Assembly: GCF_018812025.1 (NCBI RefSeq) | Contig: NC_063053.1 | Span: 7,169,623-7,233,622, forward strand | From: Megalobrama amblycephala | Lineage: Eukaryota; Chordata; Actinopteri; Cypriniformes; Xenocyprididae | DNA: 64,000 nt | Direction of reading: 5' to 3' | Shown: positions 23,393-34,302 of the stretch, one piece after another | Numbering within the stretch: position 1 is the first letter of the stretch | How the letters are laid out: the number at the start of each line of letters is the position of its first letter | The notes under the pieces: model-generated | The model's input: only the letters and a program-made list of their open reading frames with translations | What the model was told of the DNA's origin: nothing | Database searches by the model: none | Position numbers and translations under genes: made by a program

Positions 23393-25226
23393 CAAGGTTA
23401 TTTTAGTTTTGCATTTTTCATTAGTTTTTATTTTTATTTCGTTTTGACTTTTTGTTTTCAAATTCAGTTTAGTTTTAATTAGTTTTTAAAGTGGGTTTGC
23501 TAGTTTAGTTTAGTTTTTATTTTTTGAAAATGCTTAGTTTTAGTTTAGTTTTTATTAGTTTTAGTGTTAGTTTTAGTCTTGTTTTGTAATTTGGGTTATT
23601 TGTCAGGGGCAAGATTCAAAAAGGTCAAAAAAAGTATTGTGTAATAATAACTCAACAAACATCATATCATTTTAGAAAATATTCATTCAAAAATAAAACC
23701 AGTACATAAAATGTACATATGGGCACAAATATGTAAACAGTCTCAACACTCCGCAGTAAGTGCAAAATGTGTAAGTGACGTGTGCCAGTAAAAAACCTAA
23801 AGAGCCAACAGACTAAAGAAGACATACATGAACCGCATGTATTCAACCCATTTTTGAGCCACAACAAGCCATTTCTGTCAGACTGTCAGGTAGCTCAATC
23901 TGAGAAAAGAATATTACAAATAACAAATAATAATTTAAAAAAAACTTTAAATACAGCTTTTCAATTTTTTTAGTGTGTGTGTGACACCTTCACAAAATAG
24001 CCCAAAAAAATCTACCAAAAATCTACACATCTTCTATACAGAATTCACACCCTATACAAATACCACAGCTGTACAATTTTCACACCCTATACAAAATTTA
24101 CAATAGCCTACTCGTCTGGATTGAAGCAGCAAACATTCAGTGTAAAGGCCAATTCACACCGCACCGACAAACGCCAACAAACTCGTCTGTTGGAGTTTGT
24201 TGGATCGGTGTGGTACCAATGTTGGCGTTGGTCTGGGTCGGTTTTCACCGGACTGAACATGTTACAAACGGCAACCAACTCTGACGTAATCTGACCTGAC
24301 TACGAACCGTTGCCATGACGATGAGGCAAATCCACTGCAAAGACAGCCGTTTGATCGCGCCCGCGCCTCACGCACACACAACAAAGCAGCGGAAATGTGA
24401 CATCGCAGCTTGTTCGTTATAAAAAATAAAATACAGTTAAAAAAAAAATGAAAACATACAAAAGGTACAATAGTCCAAAGTGCAATCCTTGCCATTCAGC
24501 AAGGGCACGTTAAGGGAGGTAACCTCCATGAGCAACGCAGGTTTACCTTCAGTGACACTAAAACTCTGTAAACTTGATTTTTTTCTCACATTAATTTTCA
24601 TTTTGGGTGAACTATGCAAACACATTTGGATTGAAGCAGCAAACATTCAGTGTAAGAGTAAACAAATTATATTATTTAATATTTGAATCACAGCTTATAT
24701 AGTGTTTTGACATCGACAACCCAAGTGCATTTTACCTCAAACTTGCGACTAGTTAACTTGCTGCAGTAGCAATCGCTTCTCGGGTCGACATTAACACGCT
24801 GACAAAGTTATATTCAGAATTAAAAATATTTTTATACCACTTTTTAATGTGTGTTTGTGTAAAGGTGTTCACGAGATACCAACCTTTGGCGAACTTGCGA
24901 ATACTCGTTCTCATGGAGACGCGGTGTGCACTGAGGGGAGGGGCTGTGTGTGTGTGCGCGCGCGCGTGTATGTGAGAGACGCAGGGAAAGGAAATGCAGC
25001 TGAACAATATTTGCTCTATGAAAGACATTGATAAAGACGAAAACTAAGGACATTTAATCTATAATTTTATTTTATTTGAGTTAGTTTTGCCAAACACTCA
25101 TTACAGTTTTAGTTAGTTATCGTTTTTTTGTAATGCCTCGTTTTTATTTTATTTCAGTTAACGACAATGTTTTTTCCCACCTAGTTTTCGTTTTTTCGTT
25201 CGTTTTCGTTTACGATTTTAACCTTG
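23393..25226. mobile_element. hAT-like element inserted in the Tc1 transposase
   Basis: Flanked by the 8-bp direct repeat 'gtattaga' (23385-23392 and 25227-25234). Ends are inverted: 'caaggttattttagttttg' and 'cgattttaaccttg'. The subterminal parts are T-rich on the left ('tagttttagtttagttttta') and similar on the right. It has no recognisable transposase. A fragment of the same style lies at 52354-52720. The (GT/GC)n tract at 24944-24970 lies inside. Confidence 0.85.
24117..24655. repeat. 29-bp direct repeat bracketing a 481-bp segment
   Basis: The same 29 bases starting 'tggattgaagcagcaaacat' occur at 24117-24145 and 24627-24655. The segment between starts 'aggccaattcacaccgcacc' (a recognised MITE-like start) and contains a perfect 11-bp hairpin around 24178-24207 ('ccaacaaactc' against 'gagtttgttgg'). 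The duplicate is much longer than a usual target duplication. Confidence 0.75.
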
Positions 25227-25232
25227 GTATTA

Positions 25233-25342
25233 GACAAGAATGGGACAACATTCCTATTCCTAAACTTGAGCAACTTGTCTCCTCAGTCCCCAGACGTTTG
25301 CAGACTGTTATAAAAAGAAGAGGGGATGCCACACAGTGGTAA
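25233..25342 (+). pseudogene. displaced C-terminus of copy B transposase
   Basis: Codons for RQEWDNIPIPKLEQLVSSVP to the final GDATQW and stop match copies A and C. It was separated from the main body by the 1.8-kb hAT-like insertion, whose 8-bp duplication repeats part of the preceding codons. Confidence 0.92.
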
Positions 25343-25564
25343 ACATGGCCTTGTCCCAACTTTTTTGAGATGTGTTGATGCCATGAAATTTAAAATCAAC
25401 TTATTTTTCCCTTAAAATTATTCATTTTCTCAGTTTAAACATTTGATATGTCATCTATGTTGTATTCTGAATAAAATATTGAAATTTGAAACTTCCACAT
25501 CATTGCATTCTGTTTTTATTCACAATTTGTACAGTGTCCCAACTTTTTTGGAATCGGGTTTGTA

Positions 25565-26401
25565 TGTGGACATACTGTATATTTTCTATAATCTTTCAAA
25601 TACTTTTCTGGAATTTACAGATATGTGCATTGTATGATCTATACTCTATAGAGTAGACATATATAGTAAAAAGTTGACCTACAGTAACAGTGTTGTTGAT
25701 GAAATTAATTTTTAAGATCAAATACAAAGACTGCTTATTCACATGTCATTTGATCTGCTGTGCTCTTTCAATTTTGGTTTTGGTTGTTTAGCATTATTGT
25801 TGCCTTCAGTCATGGTTTCTTTAGCGATGTTATTGCCACTGAAGTCAGGTTATAAACAATGAATGATGGTACTTTTGTTGTCTTCCTGAGAACACCGGTG
25901 AGCCCACTACAGCCTTTCTTTTTACTAATTTTACCGTTTTACTATGTATATTTACAACATATTTAGACATGTCTATTTTTGATTAATGCAATGGTTGTGA
26001 CGTGTACTGATCAGTCTTTCTCTGATGACGTGCTGTTAGATATTTATAAATATGTGAAAGGTCAGGCAATTAATGTGTTATAAAAATCTATGTTTTGCCC
26101 TGAGCAGAGTTACTGGACAAGAACATGTTGTACCTTAATGATATAACAAATACCACTCCTTTTCTCTTTGTGTCTCACCCTCTATTTAGTCCTTTACCTC
26201 AAACAATAACGAATCAGATTTCAAAGACCCTTCCTGGCCAGGGAACTTTTACAGACATTTAGACTGTTACAGAAATCGATAATAAGCAACATGTGGGAAG
26301 ATGGTTATGTGTTTTGTTTTAAAGGGAAGTCTGGGGATAGTTGTCACACTTTGTAGTCCAGTTAATATTTTTCAGGGTGGATTTGTATTTAATCAAGACA
26401 A
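25565..26401. other. unassigned stretch
   Basis: About 840 bases of AT-rich sequence with no recognised feature. Confidence 0.4.
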
Positions 26402-28206
26402 GCGTTAGTTCACCCAAAAATGAAATCTCTGTCATTTATTACTCGCCCTCTTGTCATTCCACACCCGTAAGACCTTTGTTCATCTTCAGAGCACAAATTA
26501 AGAAATTTTTTGATGAAATCCGAGAGGTATATGACTTGTCCATAGACAGCAATATAATCAACACTTTCAAGATCCAGAAAGGTACTAAAGACATTGTTAA
26601 AACAGTCGATGTGAATACAATGGTTCGACCTTAATGTTATAAAGTGGCGAGAATACTTTTTGTGTGCGCAAAAACAAAACAAAAATAATGACTTTATTCA
26701 AAGTCGACTTTTTTTGACTCTTTCCTGTCCTTATCCTCACACAGGTGACGCAGTAAGCACAGTGCAGCGCTTCCGTGTTTAAGTCTGAATGCCGGCTCAG
26801 TATTGGCCAAAGCTGTTCACATGATGTATGCGTGTGATGATGACGCAAGTGCCGGCCAATAAAGAGTCGCATTCTGATGTAGAACCTGATGTAGAACATA
26901 AATAACGTATGAGAATGACACAGAAGAGAAGATATTGTTGAATAAAGTAGTTTTTGTTTCGTTTTTGCACACAAAAAGTATTCTCGCTTCATAAAATTAA
27001 GGTTCAACCACTGCAGTCACGTCGATGGTTTTAAAGGTGAATATGTAAGAATTTTGCAAATATCCAAAACCAATGTAAAATTATCAAACCAGTAGGCCAG
27101 TGTTATATATTTTGTTCACTTGAGTACTTACAACATCTCAAATGTTTGCAACTATTTGTAAATCGTGAGAAAATTTGAAAAAATTGCTATTTTAACCAAG
27201 GCTCCGGGACGTGTGAGGAGTCGCCTGTCCATTGCGTCTTACCCTCGGTTTCCGGTTTTATTTTGTAGAAACAACTGTTTTGATATATTTATAGACAGAA
27301 AACTAATTATTGTCATATAGCTCAACACATTTAGTCTTGTTGTTTAAATCTAATTTTCTTGATTTTTTGCAAGTACCATGCTTTACCATGCCTCAGAGAA
27401 AACACTATTTTGTGACGTAGCTAACATAGATGCAGCGTTATTTTTAGTAACAGTAATACAGAATTTTCTCCATCATACAATACGTTTTAAAAAGAATTGC
27501 ATGCCATTTATCAACACAAGCCATTCAGCATTTTATATGATAATCTAAAATCTTACTGTAGTGTGTCTCAAACAAGTGTCTCACAGCAGCCGCCGAGCAA
27601 ACGCACCGAGTAACGTAATAACATTTTCAACACACTCAAATGTATCTAATATGATAAACAGAGCTGCGTTACCTCATACTCATGACCGGAAAAGCGGAAG
27701 CGGCGCCGGTGACTGTGGCATAATAAAAGTCCCGCTGCTCGCGGAGTGTGTTGTGCAGTCGCTCCAGCGGCCTCGTTCAGCTCCCACAACACTCGGTCCT
27801 GCTCTGCTTCATACTACAGTAACGTTAATAATCTCATCCATGAACATATTTTCTTCCCAAGTCCTATCCCAATTATTTTCCCCCAGCCGTTGAGGTGAAG
27901 ACCACATCCCAAGATTCCGAGCTCAAACTTGGCGTCATCAAGCTACACCTTTGTTTTGAATAGGCTTCTAGCGACCTCTAGCAGACAGAAAATATTACAT
28001 ATTGCACCTTTAACGATGTCTTTTAGTATCTTTCTGGATCTTGAAAGTGATGGTTAAATTGCTGTCTATGGACGAGTCATATATCTCTCGGATTTCATCA
28101 AAAACTTTCTTAATTTGTGTTCCGAAGATGAACGAAGGTCTTACGGGTGTGGAACGACATGAGGGTGAGTAATTAATGGCATAATTTTCATTTCTGGGTG
28201 AACCCA
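26402..28206. mobile_element. foldback MITE, family P, split by a TTAA element
   Basis: Left end 'gttagttcacccaaaaatga' and right end 'tcatttctgggtgaac' are inverted. The arms pair, for example 'aagacctttgttcatcttc' against 'gaagatgaacgaaggtctta' and 'gtgcgcaaaaacaaaac' against 'gtttttgcacacaaaaag'. The outer TTAA sites are decayed. The right arm is interrupted by an insertion at 27035-28009. Confidence 0.8.
27035..28009. mobile_element. TTAA-flanked element inserted in a family P MITE
   Basis: TTAA at 27031-27034 and 28010-28013. Ends 'aggtgaatatgtaagaattt' and 'attacatattgcacct' are inverted. Taking it out restores the arm sequence 'gatggttttaacgatg', consistent with the intact left arm. 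It holds a GC-rich core (about 27690-27800, with 'ggaaaagcggaagcggcgcc') but no recognised protein. Confidence 0.85.
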
Positions 28207-28479
28207 TTAAATTCTTCATTACAAAAAAGATACTAATGCTGATACTATGCTGTCATACTATATGACCTTGCCAAAACCTTATAGTTATAAAGATAAAACA
28301 ATTCTGACAAAGTGGATACCAGGACTCCCTCTATTTCAGTTTATCATGACTCATATTTTTATAAACCTACGAAATGATTATAGTCGACTCGACATATTTT
28401 AACCTCAGCATTAAATGTGTCCAAAACACACTCTGCAGTGCCTGTTTATGGTTGGTTCGACATTCACCACTAATTACAA

Positions 28480-28920
28480 TACAGTTCAAGTCGCTTCGTG
28501 AACTTGAACGTGTCGTCCGTCGCGAGCTCCCGCACGTGGCCACTCTCCCACAGCCTTACAGCTTGTCGCTCCAGATCAGCGGTCGAGACCGAATGTGAGG
28601 CATGCTCACTCTCGCGCTCCTGCCAGCGGCGGTCCAGTGCGGAGCGAGGGGGGCAGGGAGGAGCGCGACTCAGCAGCGGGATTCAAGGCAGTTTGCAGCA
28701 GTCACTTATTGGAGGATGGACGCAGAGATAAGCAGTAGCTTCGTGTATTAACCTTCAGCAACGGGAGTTTGTATTACTTTAGAGAGGAGTAGAGAAACGG
28801 AGGTTCATATCTGCGCGAACTTCACCAGCCTTTGGAAGCACTGAAAATACCAGGACGCTGTTTCTTCAGAAGCGTTGGTTCGCTGGACGGTTTTGCTCAA
28901 GCGCTCCTCACGTAGTCAAC
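28480..28920 (+). other. candidate 5' untranslated first exon in a CpG-rich block
   Basis: The stretch is markedly richer in G+C and CpG than its surroundings ('cgtcgtccgtcgcgagctcc', 'gagcgcgactcagcagcg'), as expected for a vertebrate promoter with its first exon. It ends in 'gtagtcaacg' followed by 'gtgagtgac' at 28921, a near-consensus splice donor. A tiny upstream open frame, ATG at 28716 to TAA at 28749-28751 (11 codons), lies inside; the frame 28498-28731 is unrecognised. No TATA box is obvious. No second exon could be located downstream, so the gene cannot be named. Other explanations are an isolated CpG island or an unrelated GC-rich repeat. Evidence is compositional plus one splice signal. 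Confidence 0.4.
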
Positions 28921-28929
28921 GGTGAGTGA
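28921..28929 (+). promoter_or_regulatory. candidate splice donor
   Basis: 'gtgagtgac' follows the CpG-rich block and fits the GTRAGT donor consensus. The sequence after it drops at once to intron-like AT richness. Confidence 0.4.
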
Positions 28930-30594
28930 CTTAAATCCGTTTTGAAAAGTTTGAGCGTTTCTGATGCTTTGTCTGTTTTTAAAGTTTTGTTTTAACATGC
29001 ATTGCTTATAACTAATTATCATCACTATATTTGTATCTTACTGTAGTTTCATTAGTCCGTAGTAGCCTACTTACTGCAATATTGACTTTACAGTGGCAAG
29101 TGACTATTGCATTATTGCTGCTTTTTTGGTAATATTTTATTTGGCATTGAATTATAATGGGAATCTGTTGTTTATATCACCTGTTAATTTAAACTACTAT
29201 TTTTGTCACTTGTTCTTATTGCAGATTTAAAAAGATACTAGACCTATTAATAAATCTCACTAGATACATTTAAAAACAAAATACTATAGTAAGATTAAAC
29301 TTCTAAGTTAAGATTAAACTAGTAAGTTAAACTTCATTATTGACTTTTTCAGTTTCATTCAAAGTTTAAAATGTTGCATTGATTTATCCTCTTACTGATT
29401 TCTAGATTATAAAGTTCAAATCAGTTCACCTTCATTTGTGCTTATGCATGTTGTTTTTGTTGTTTGTTTGGCTGTGAGAGTAAAGTGACTGAGTGCTTTA
29501 TCTTACAAAGGTCATAATTATGTTAAATGTAGGCAGACACCAATTTATCCCAGCAAAAGTAATTATGGCATCCCAGTGTCTTTTGTAATTACAGCATATG
29601 GAGCGTCCCTCCTGGAGACACATTGTCTGAATAGCTTTTGTATTTAACACATTCTCACAACTCCCTATAGTTTATTCTCATTAGGTTCAGATCTTCTCAC
29701 CTTTGACTAGTGTTATGTACTGTATGATAATTGCAACTTGTTAATTACCCTTAATGTTATCTGAGAATGAATGCAGTGTGTGTTTTTGACAAAACAGTTT
29801 GCTTTTTCAGAGGTTTTGCTGGTGTTTGTCTGTAACATTTTCCAAATATTCTCAATTAGATTTGTTAGATTCTCAGTGATATTCTGGAAAGTTTTGTGAC
29901 ATTCACCCACTTACTGTAATGTCACTTCAGTATGCTAGTAACCACTTCTCACAGCCAGCTGTTGTTGTTTAAAACAGCCTTTGTTTTATTGCTGTATGAC
30001 AAGAGTTATAGTACATGTTGTGTTCATTGTAAAGCAATGTTTTTATTCTTAGTCAAATTGTAAATCAGTAAAACATTCCATTTTGCAAATCATTGGAAGA
30101 ACTTAAAAGTAAAAACAAGGCATAAAACACTAATTTTAATGTAACGATCCAAGGATTGCCATGTTGGGAGACACTGAAGTGCCTAAACAGTCATATTTTT
30201 CCTCTTCTTTAAAAGAATCAGGCTTAACCCTGACCTGTTGTGTTCAACACACTCAGCAAAGAAGTTCTGTTTCTTCTATCAACATAGAGTAGATGTTTTC
30301 TGAGATTTTATTAACTGAAAACACAACGTCCCTTAATGTAAGATTCTAGGAACCACCTCCCTTCAGTGGAAGATTAAATATTAGACTCAAAACGATTCTG
30401 CTGTTATAAAGACATTCTTCACCCTGTCAGCAAAGCCTCTCTCTGGACTTCCAGTCTTATTATGAGTCATATTTAGCAGTTTATCTGTATTTTTGAGGGA
30501 TTTAACTTAAAGTTGCCATATGTGAAACAGTAAATGCTGCATTCATGCACCGTTACTACTTGTACTTAAAGCCATTTTTGTGATTTGGAGAGTC
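28930..30594. other. unassigned, possibly intronic
   Basis: About 1.7 kb of AT-rich, non-repetitive sequence with no recognised exon. If the candidate first exon is real, this is the start of its intron. Confidence 0.35.
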
Positions 30595-31266
30595 TTAAAG
30601 GGTTAGTTCACCCAAAAATCCAATGGCTCAGTGAGCTCACCGAACTTCTCAAGATCCAGAAAGGTACTCAAAACATATTTAAAACAGTTCATGTGAGTAC
30701 AGTGTAATGTTATGAAGCGACAAGAATACTTTTTGTGCGCCAAAAAACCAAAATAACGACTTTGACAATATTTAGTGATGGGCGATTTCAAAATTATGCT
30801 TCATGAAGCTTCAAAGCTTTACGAATCTTTTGTTTCGAATCAGTGGTTCGGAGCGCCAGAGTCACGTGATTTCAGCAGTTTGATACACGATCTGAATCAC
30901 TGATTCGAAACAAAAGATTCGTAAAGCGTTGAAGCAGTGTTTTGAAATCGCCCATCACTAGATATTGTTGAATAAAGTCTTTATTTAGTTTTTTTGGCAC
31001 ACAAAAAGTATTCTTGTTGCTTTATAATCTTAAGGTAGAACCACTGTAGTCACATGAACTGTTTTAAATATGTTTTGAGTACCTTTTTGGATCTTGAGAG
31101 GTTCGGTGACATTGCTGGCAATGGAGGCCTCACTGAGCCTTCGGATTTCATCAGGAATATCTTAATTTGTGTTCCAAAGATGAATGAAGGTCTTACGGGT
31201 GTAGAATGACATGAGGGTGAGTAATAAATGACATTATTTTCATTTTTGGGTGAACTAACCCTTTAA
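30595..31266. mobile_element. foldback MITE, family P, with hairpin inserted at its centre
   Basis: TTAA edges (30595-30598, 31263-31266), ends 'agggttagttcacccaaaaa' and 'tttttgggtgaactaaccct'. Arms pair around 'caagatccagaaaggtactc' and 'gagtacctttttggatcttg'. A separate palindromic insert occupies 30773-30961. Confidence 0.88.
30773..30961. mobile_element. small palindromic MITE, 'gtgatgggcgatttcaaa' family
   Basis: Left end 'tagtgatgggcgatttcaaa', right end 'ttgaaatcgcccatcacta'. Inner arms 'cgaatcttttgtttcgaatc' and 'gattcgaaacaaaagattcg' are perfect complements. The flanks share 'atatt', probably a short target duplication. It sits at the hinge of the larger foldback. Confidence 0.8.
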
Positions 31267-31358
31267 CTGCTCAACTGGCAATGCCTACATACTGACACTC
31301 TGAATCCTGGCACCGTACACAGTCCGCCATACCCAGCTGCTTTCAGGCATCCCACTGG

Positions 31359-31432
31359 AAATATTTAGGATGGAAGTGGGTGGGGGAAAATGTTATAACC
31401 GTTTCACCCACCCAGTTCCATCCTAAATATTT
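31359..31432. repeat. 74-nt hairpin with 26-bp arms
   Basis: Left arm 31359-31384 ('aaatatttaggatggaagtg' then 'ggtggg') pairs with right arm 31407-31432 at 25 of 26 positions, leaving a 22-nt loop. The size matches a microRNA precursor, but such a nearly perfect stem fits a short MITE remnant equally well. No neighbouring hairpin cluster. Confidence 0.7.
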
Positions 31433-33823
31433 CACATAATTATATATCCTTTCAGCTACTCACTATGCCATATATTTGTATGAAATTGCACACTGGATGT
31501 TCTATGGGAAACCATTTGTTTATTTACGTTTATCATGTATGTCTTACAGTTGATACACTGTATAGCAATATGTCTGAAATTTGACTAACTGTCCTGGCAG
31601 CTGTATTTAATTTCGGGCCTTGAAGTTAAAGGCTTTCAAGTAGAATATATAGCTTCATGAGTCAATTTAAAAGTTAATTTTGGATAATATATACCCTTTC
31701 CTCAGAGCACGATGAAGCATAAATTGTAAATATTTGAGATACTTCCCAAGAGAAAACAGTTTTGCTTGCAGTACATTTCTGTAGTTGTATTGCATGTAGT
31801 TTTCTAATTTCACAAGTGCAGTCAGTTTAATATCAACAGACTGCTCTTATGAGTCAAGCTGAGGGGAGTCACTCACATGAGCTGTCAGAGTGTTTATAGT
31901 GTGAAGAGAGGCAAGTCAATGTGCTGGAAGGCTGGTTACACCATGAATGCCCAGCTGTTGCTGACAGTGTGTGGGAATATGGTGAGCGATCACTGATCAC
32001 TAGGTCAAATGACATGCATTCCATGTAGCTCATAAAACTTTTAACCAAGTGCATTGATAGCCTCACTGAATCAAGCACTTGAAGGTCCAAACTCCCAGTA
32101 TGGTGTTTGATTTGACAAATATATAGACTAATAAAATGAACAAACCTCCTGTTTTAATGAATTTGGCATCATACTGTATCAATGGAGATAGAGGTTGTAA
32201 TTTCATATGACGTTGGATGGCGTTGGCAGGCATCGCTCTATAACCTTGCCTGCCGTTCTTGTCTTGATTGGAAGTGCACGTCAATAAACCAACACGCTAC
32301 CACCGAATTTACGAGGTTATCTCTGGTATGTTCAGTCTGTGTGAAAAATTCAGTGCTGGCTCAGAGAATACCATAAATCTTTGATTAAGTTGCTCTAACA
32401 TAGCCATTTATTAAATTCACCAAGACTACACTGTCTATATTGTCAATGAAAAATTGTTTTTTTTACGTGATTGGAGTCCTGACAGTAGATCTAGTGTTCT
32501 TAAGGCTGCCCGCTTGCAGACTGGTTTGCTGAGATATGCATAAGTGTATGTGTTTATTTATGGGTCTGTGTGTGTATGGAAGCAGTTGATCTGTATCATG
32601 TTGGGGGAGGAGCCATCCATTAATATTCCTGAGAGAAAATCAATGTATGCAGCTCTGTTTTCTTGGTATCGTCTTTCCATTTCTACTAATATGTCACATG
32701 GATAACAGTTTCTATCTGCATTGCTCTGGTCAATAGGCCTCTCTGTGGCTGTTGATTTAATCTCTCATTTACAATCTATCACAGTCAGCACTGACCAGTT
32801 TTAGTTCAGGTAGAAACGCTGTTCATACAGATTAATTTACACAGAATAAGTGAATCAAATGCAGTGATTGAATGGGTTGTGATAATGAGAGCTGCGAGGG
32901 GGCATTATTCTGCTAAATCCAAGATGTCAGTGTAGTGCTGGCTGCTGTGATGTTGAGGACAAGCAAACATGAGCTTCATTTCCTCAGAGAGTGAAGTCAG
33001 CACAATGATAGTGACAGTCTGTTAGCTCCTCCCACAGAGATGCCCCCTTCACTTCCTGTGGAGGTCTTTTGAGCAGCAAGACGTGATTCCTAGTGATGTG
33101 TCCAGTGTGATGTAGCGTACTTTGGCCATTTGAGTGATGAAAGAAATAGGGATGCACTGCAATTTTAGGGCCATCCTATAATCAGTAGCTTTTTGTGGAA
33201 GATACAATAACTGATAGGTTTACTTTTTGTATTTTAACCCTTTCAATTGGAATGGCTATATTTAATTTATAATGTTGCTAATTTACATTTGCAATCCACA
33301 TATTTGTTAGTGAAATCTGTGTATAAACATTTTCATAAACAATTCATGCAATCTGCAAGCAGTCACAATATTACCGCATGACACAAGCTGATTGGCCTCT
33401 GCTGCTCCTGTAGCCAATGAGATTGCTTGCTCAACATTTAAAGTAAGCATGAACCGGAAGTTGCAAATGACTTTTCTCCAGTGCTGTGACGTATTTCCAA
33501 TTGAAACGGAATATTGAATAGAGGGCAGAGTTTTACTTTAGCGTTCCTCCTCTCCATCTCTCACTCATAGCAGACTAACTGTTGCAGGAGAGTGGTTTAA
33601 GCATTTTCAACCCAAGCCGTCAAACTGATGTCATCAGAGAAGGGGCACCGTTGCAGAGGGGAGGAGCATTTTCAGATTTTGATTAAATATTACGAAGCCA
33701 AACAATTTTTTTGTGTGGATTGACTTGCACGGATGAATTGTTCACCACAAAACTAGCAATTTGAGCTAACAGAATAAATAAAGTCAATTTTGATTTCATG
33801 TGTACTTTAAATAGTCAGTTTGC
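31433..33823. other. unassigned stretch
   Basis: About 2.4 kb with no recognised exon or repeat. Short frames on both strands around 31869-32376 are not recognised. The part 33360-33800 has a different texture ('gattggcctctgctgctcct', 'gtagccaatgagattgcttg') and may be an old repeat. Confidence 0.4.
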
Positions 33824-34302
33824 ACTGTAAACCCTAATGCTCAAAATAATTGGTTTGAGTAGGACAAACTTAAATTGAACAAATTAGTTCAGTTAAATTA
33901 ACTGGTATAACTTTTTCTTCTGAGTTCACAGCACTGATGTATTTCAAGTAAACTGAACAGTTTCATTGTTTTGAGTTGTATGAACTAATTTCTTTTAATT
34001 TAGACTAACTTAAGTTTAACTGAAACTGGGCTGGGATTCCTATTTCCCAGCATACTTTGCCCATGGCACTCCAAAAGGTGAGTAAATACATGAGAAGAGT
34101 TTCTGTTAATGTGGGTTTTTGGAGAGTTACCATCATGGTGACAAGTTATGCTATACAAAATGTATGAGTTGAAGTTAGGAGCAATTAACATGCATGAGTA
34201 CTACAAAACTTGACATCATAACTCAAAAAATATGATGTAACTGATTACTTCAATTTTTTTTTTTTTTTGAGTTAGCCCAACTTATTCGGGTTTACAGTGT
34301 GT
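33824..34302. mobile_element. TIR element, 'cactgtaaaccc' family
   Basis: Left end 'cactgtaaaccctaatgctc', right end 'cttattcgggtttacagtg'. The first 12 bases are exact inverted repeats. Inside are 'gagtaggacaaactta', 'tgagttgtatgaactaattt' and 'cccagcatactttgcc', which I recognise as a common cyprinid DNA repeat. No coding capacity. Confidence 0.75.

Larger units (their letters stand above)
21525..25562 (+). mobile_element. Tc1/mariner element, copy B, split by two insertions
   Basis: TA flanks at 21523-21524 and 25563-25564. Both terminal repeats are complete: 'caaacccgattccaaaaaag' on the left and the exact complement 'cttttttggaatcgggtttg' on the right. Only about 1.4 kb belongs to Tc1; the rest is an insertion-deletion at 21635-22562 and a hAT-like element at 23393-25226. 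The right flank of the second insertion resumes the transposase exactly. Confidence 0.93.

Noticed and set aside
22742..23482. 246-codon frame as a complete gene
   Set aside because: It starts at an internal Met of a Tc1 transposase and its last 30 or so codons are read from an inserted element.
26410..27007. Overlapping frames on both strands, up to 136 codons
   Set aside because: They lie in complementary arms of a family P foldback element; no known protein.
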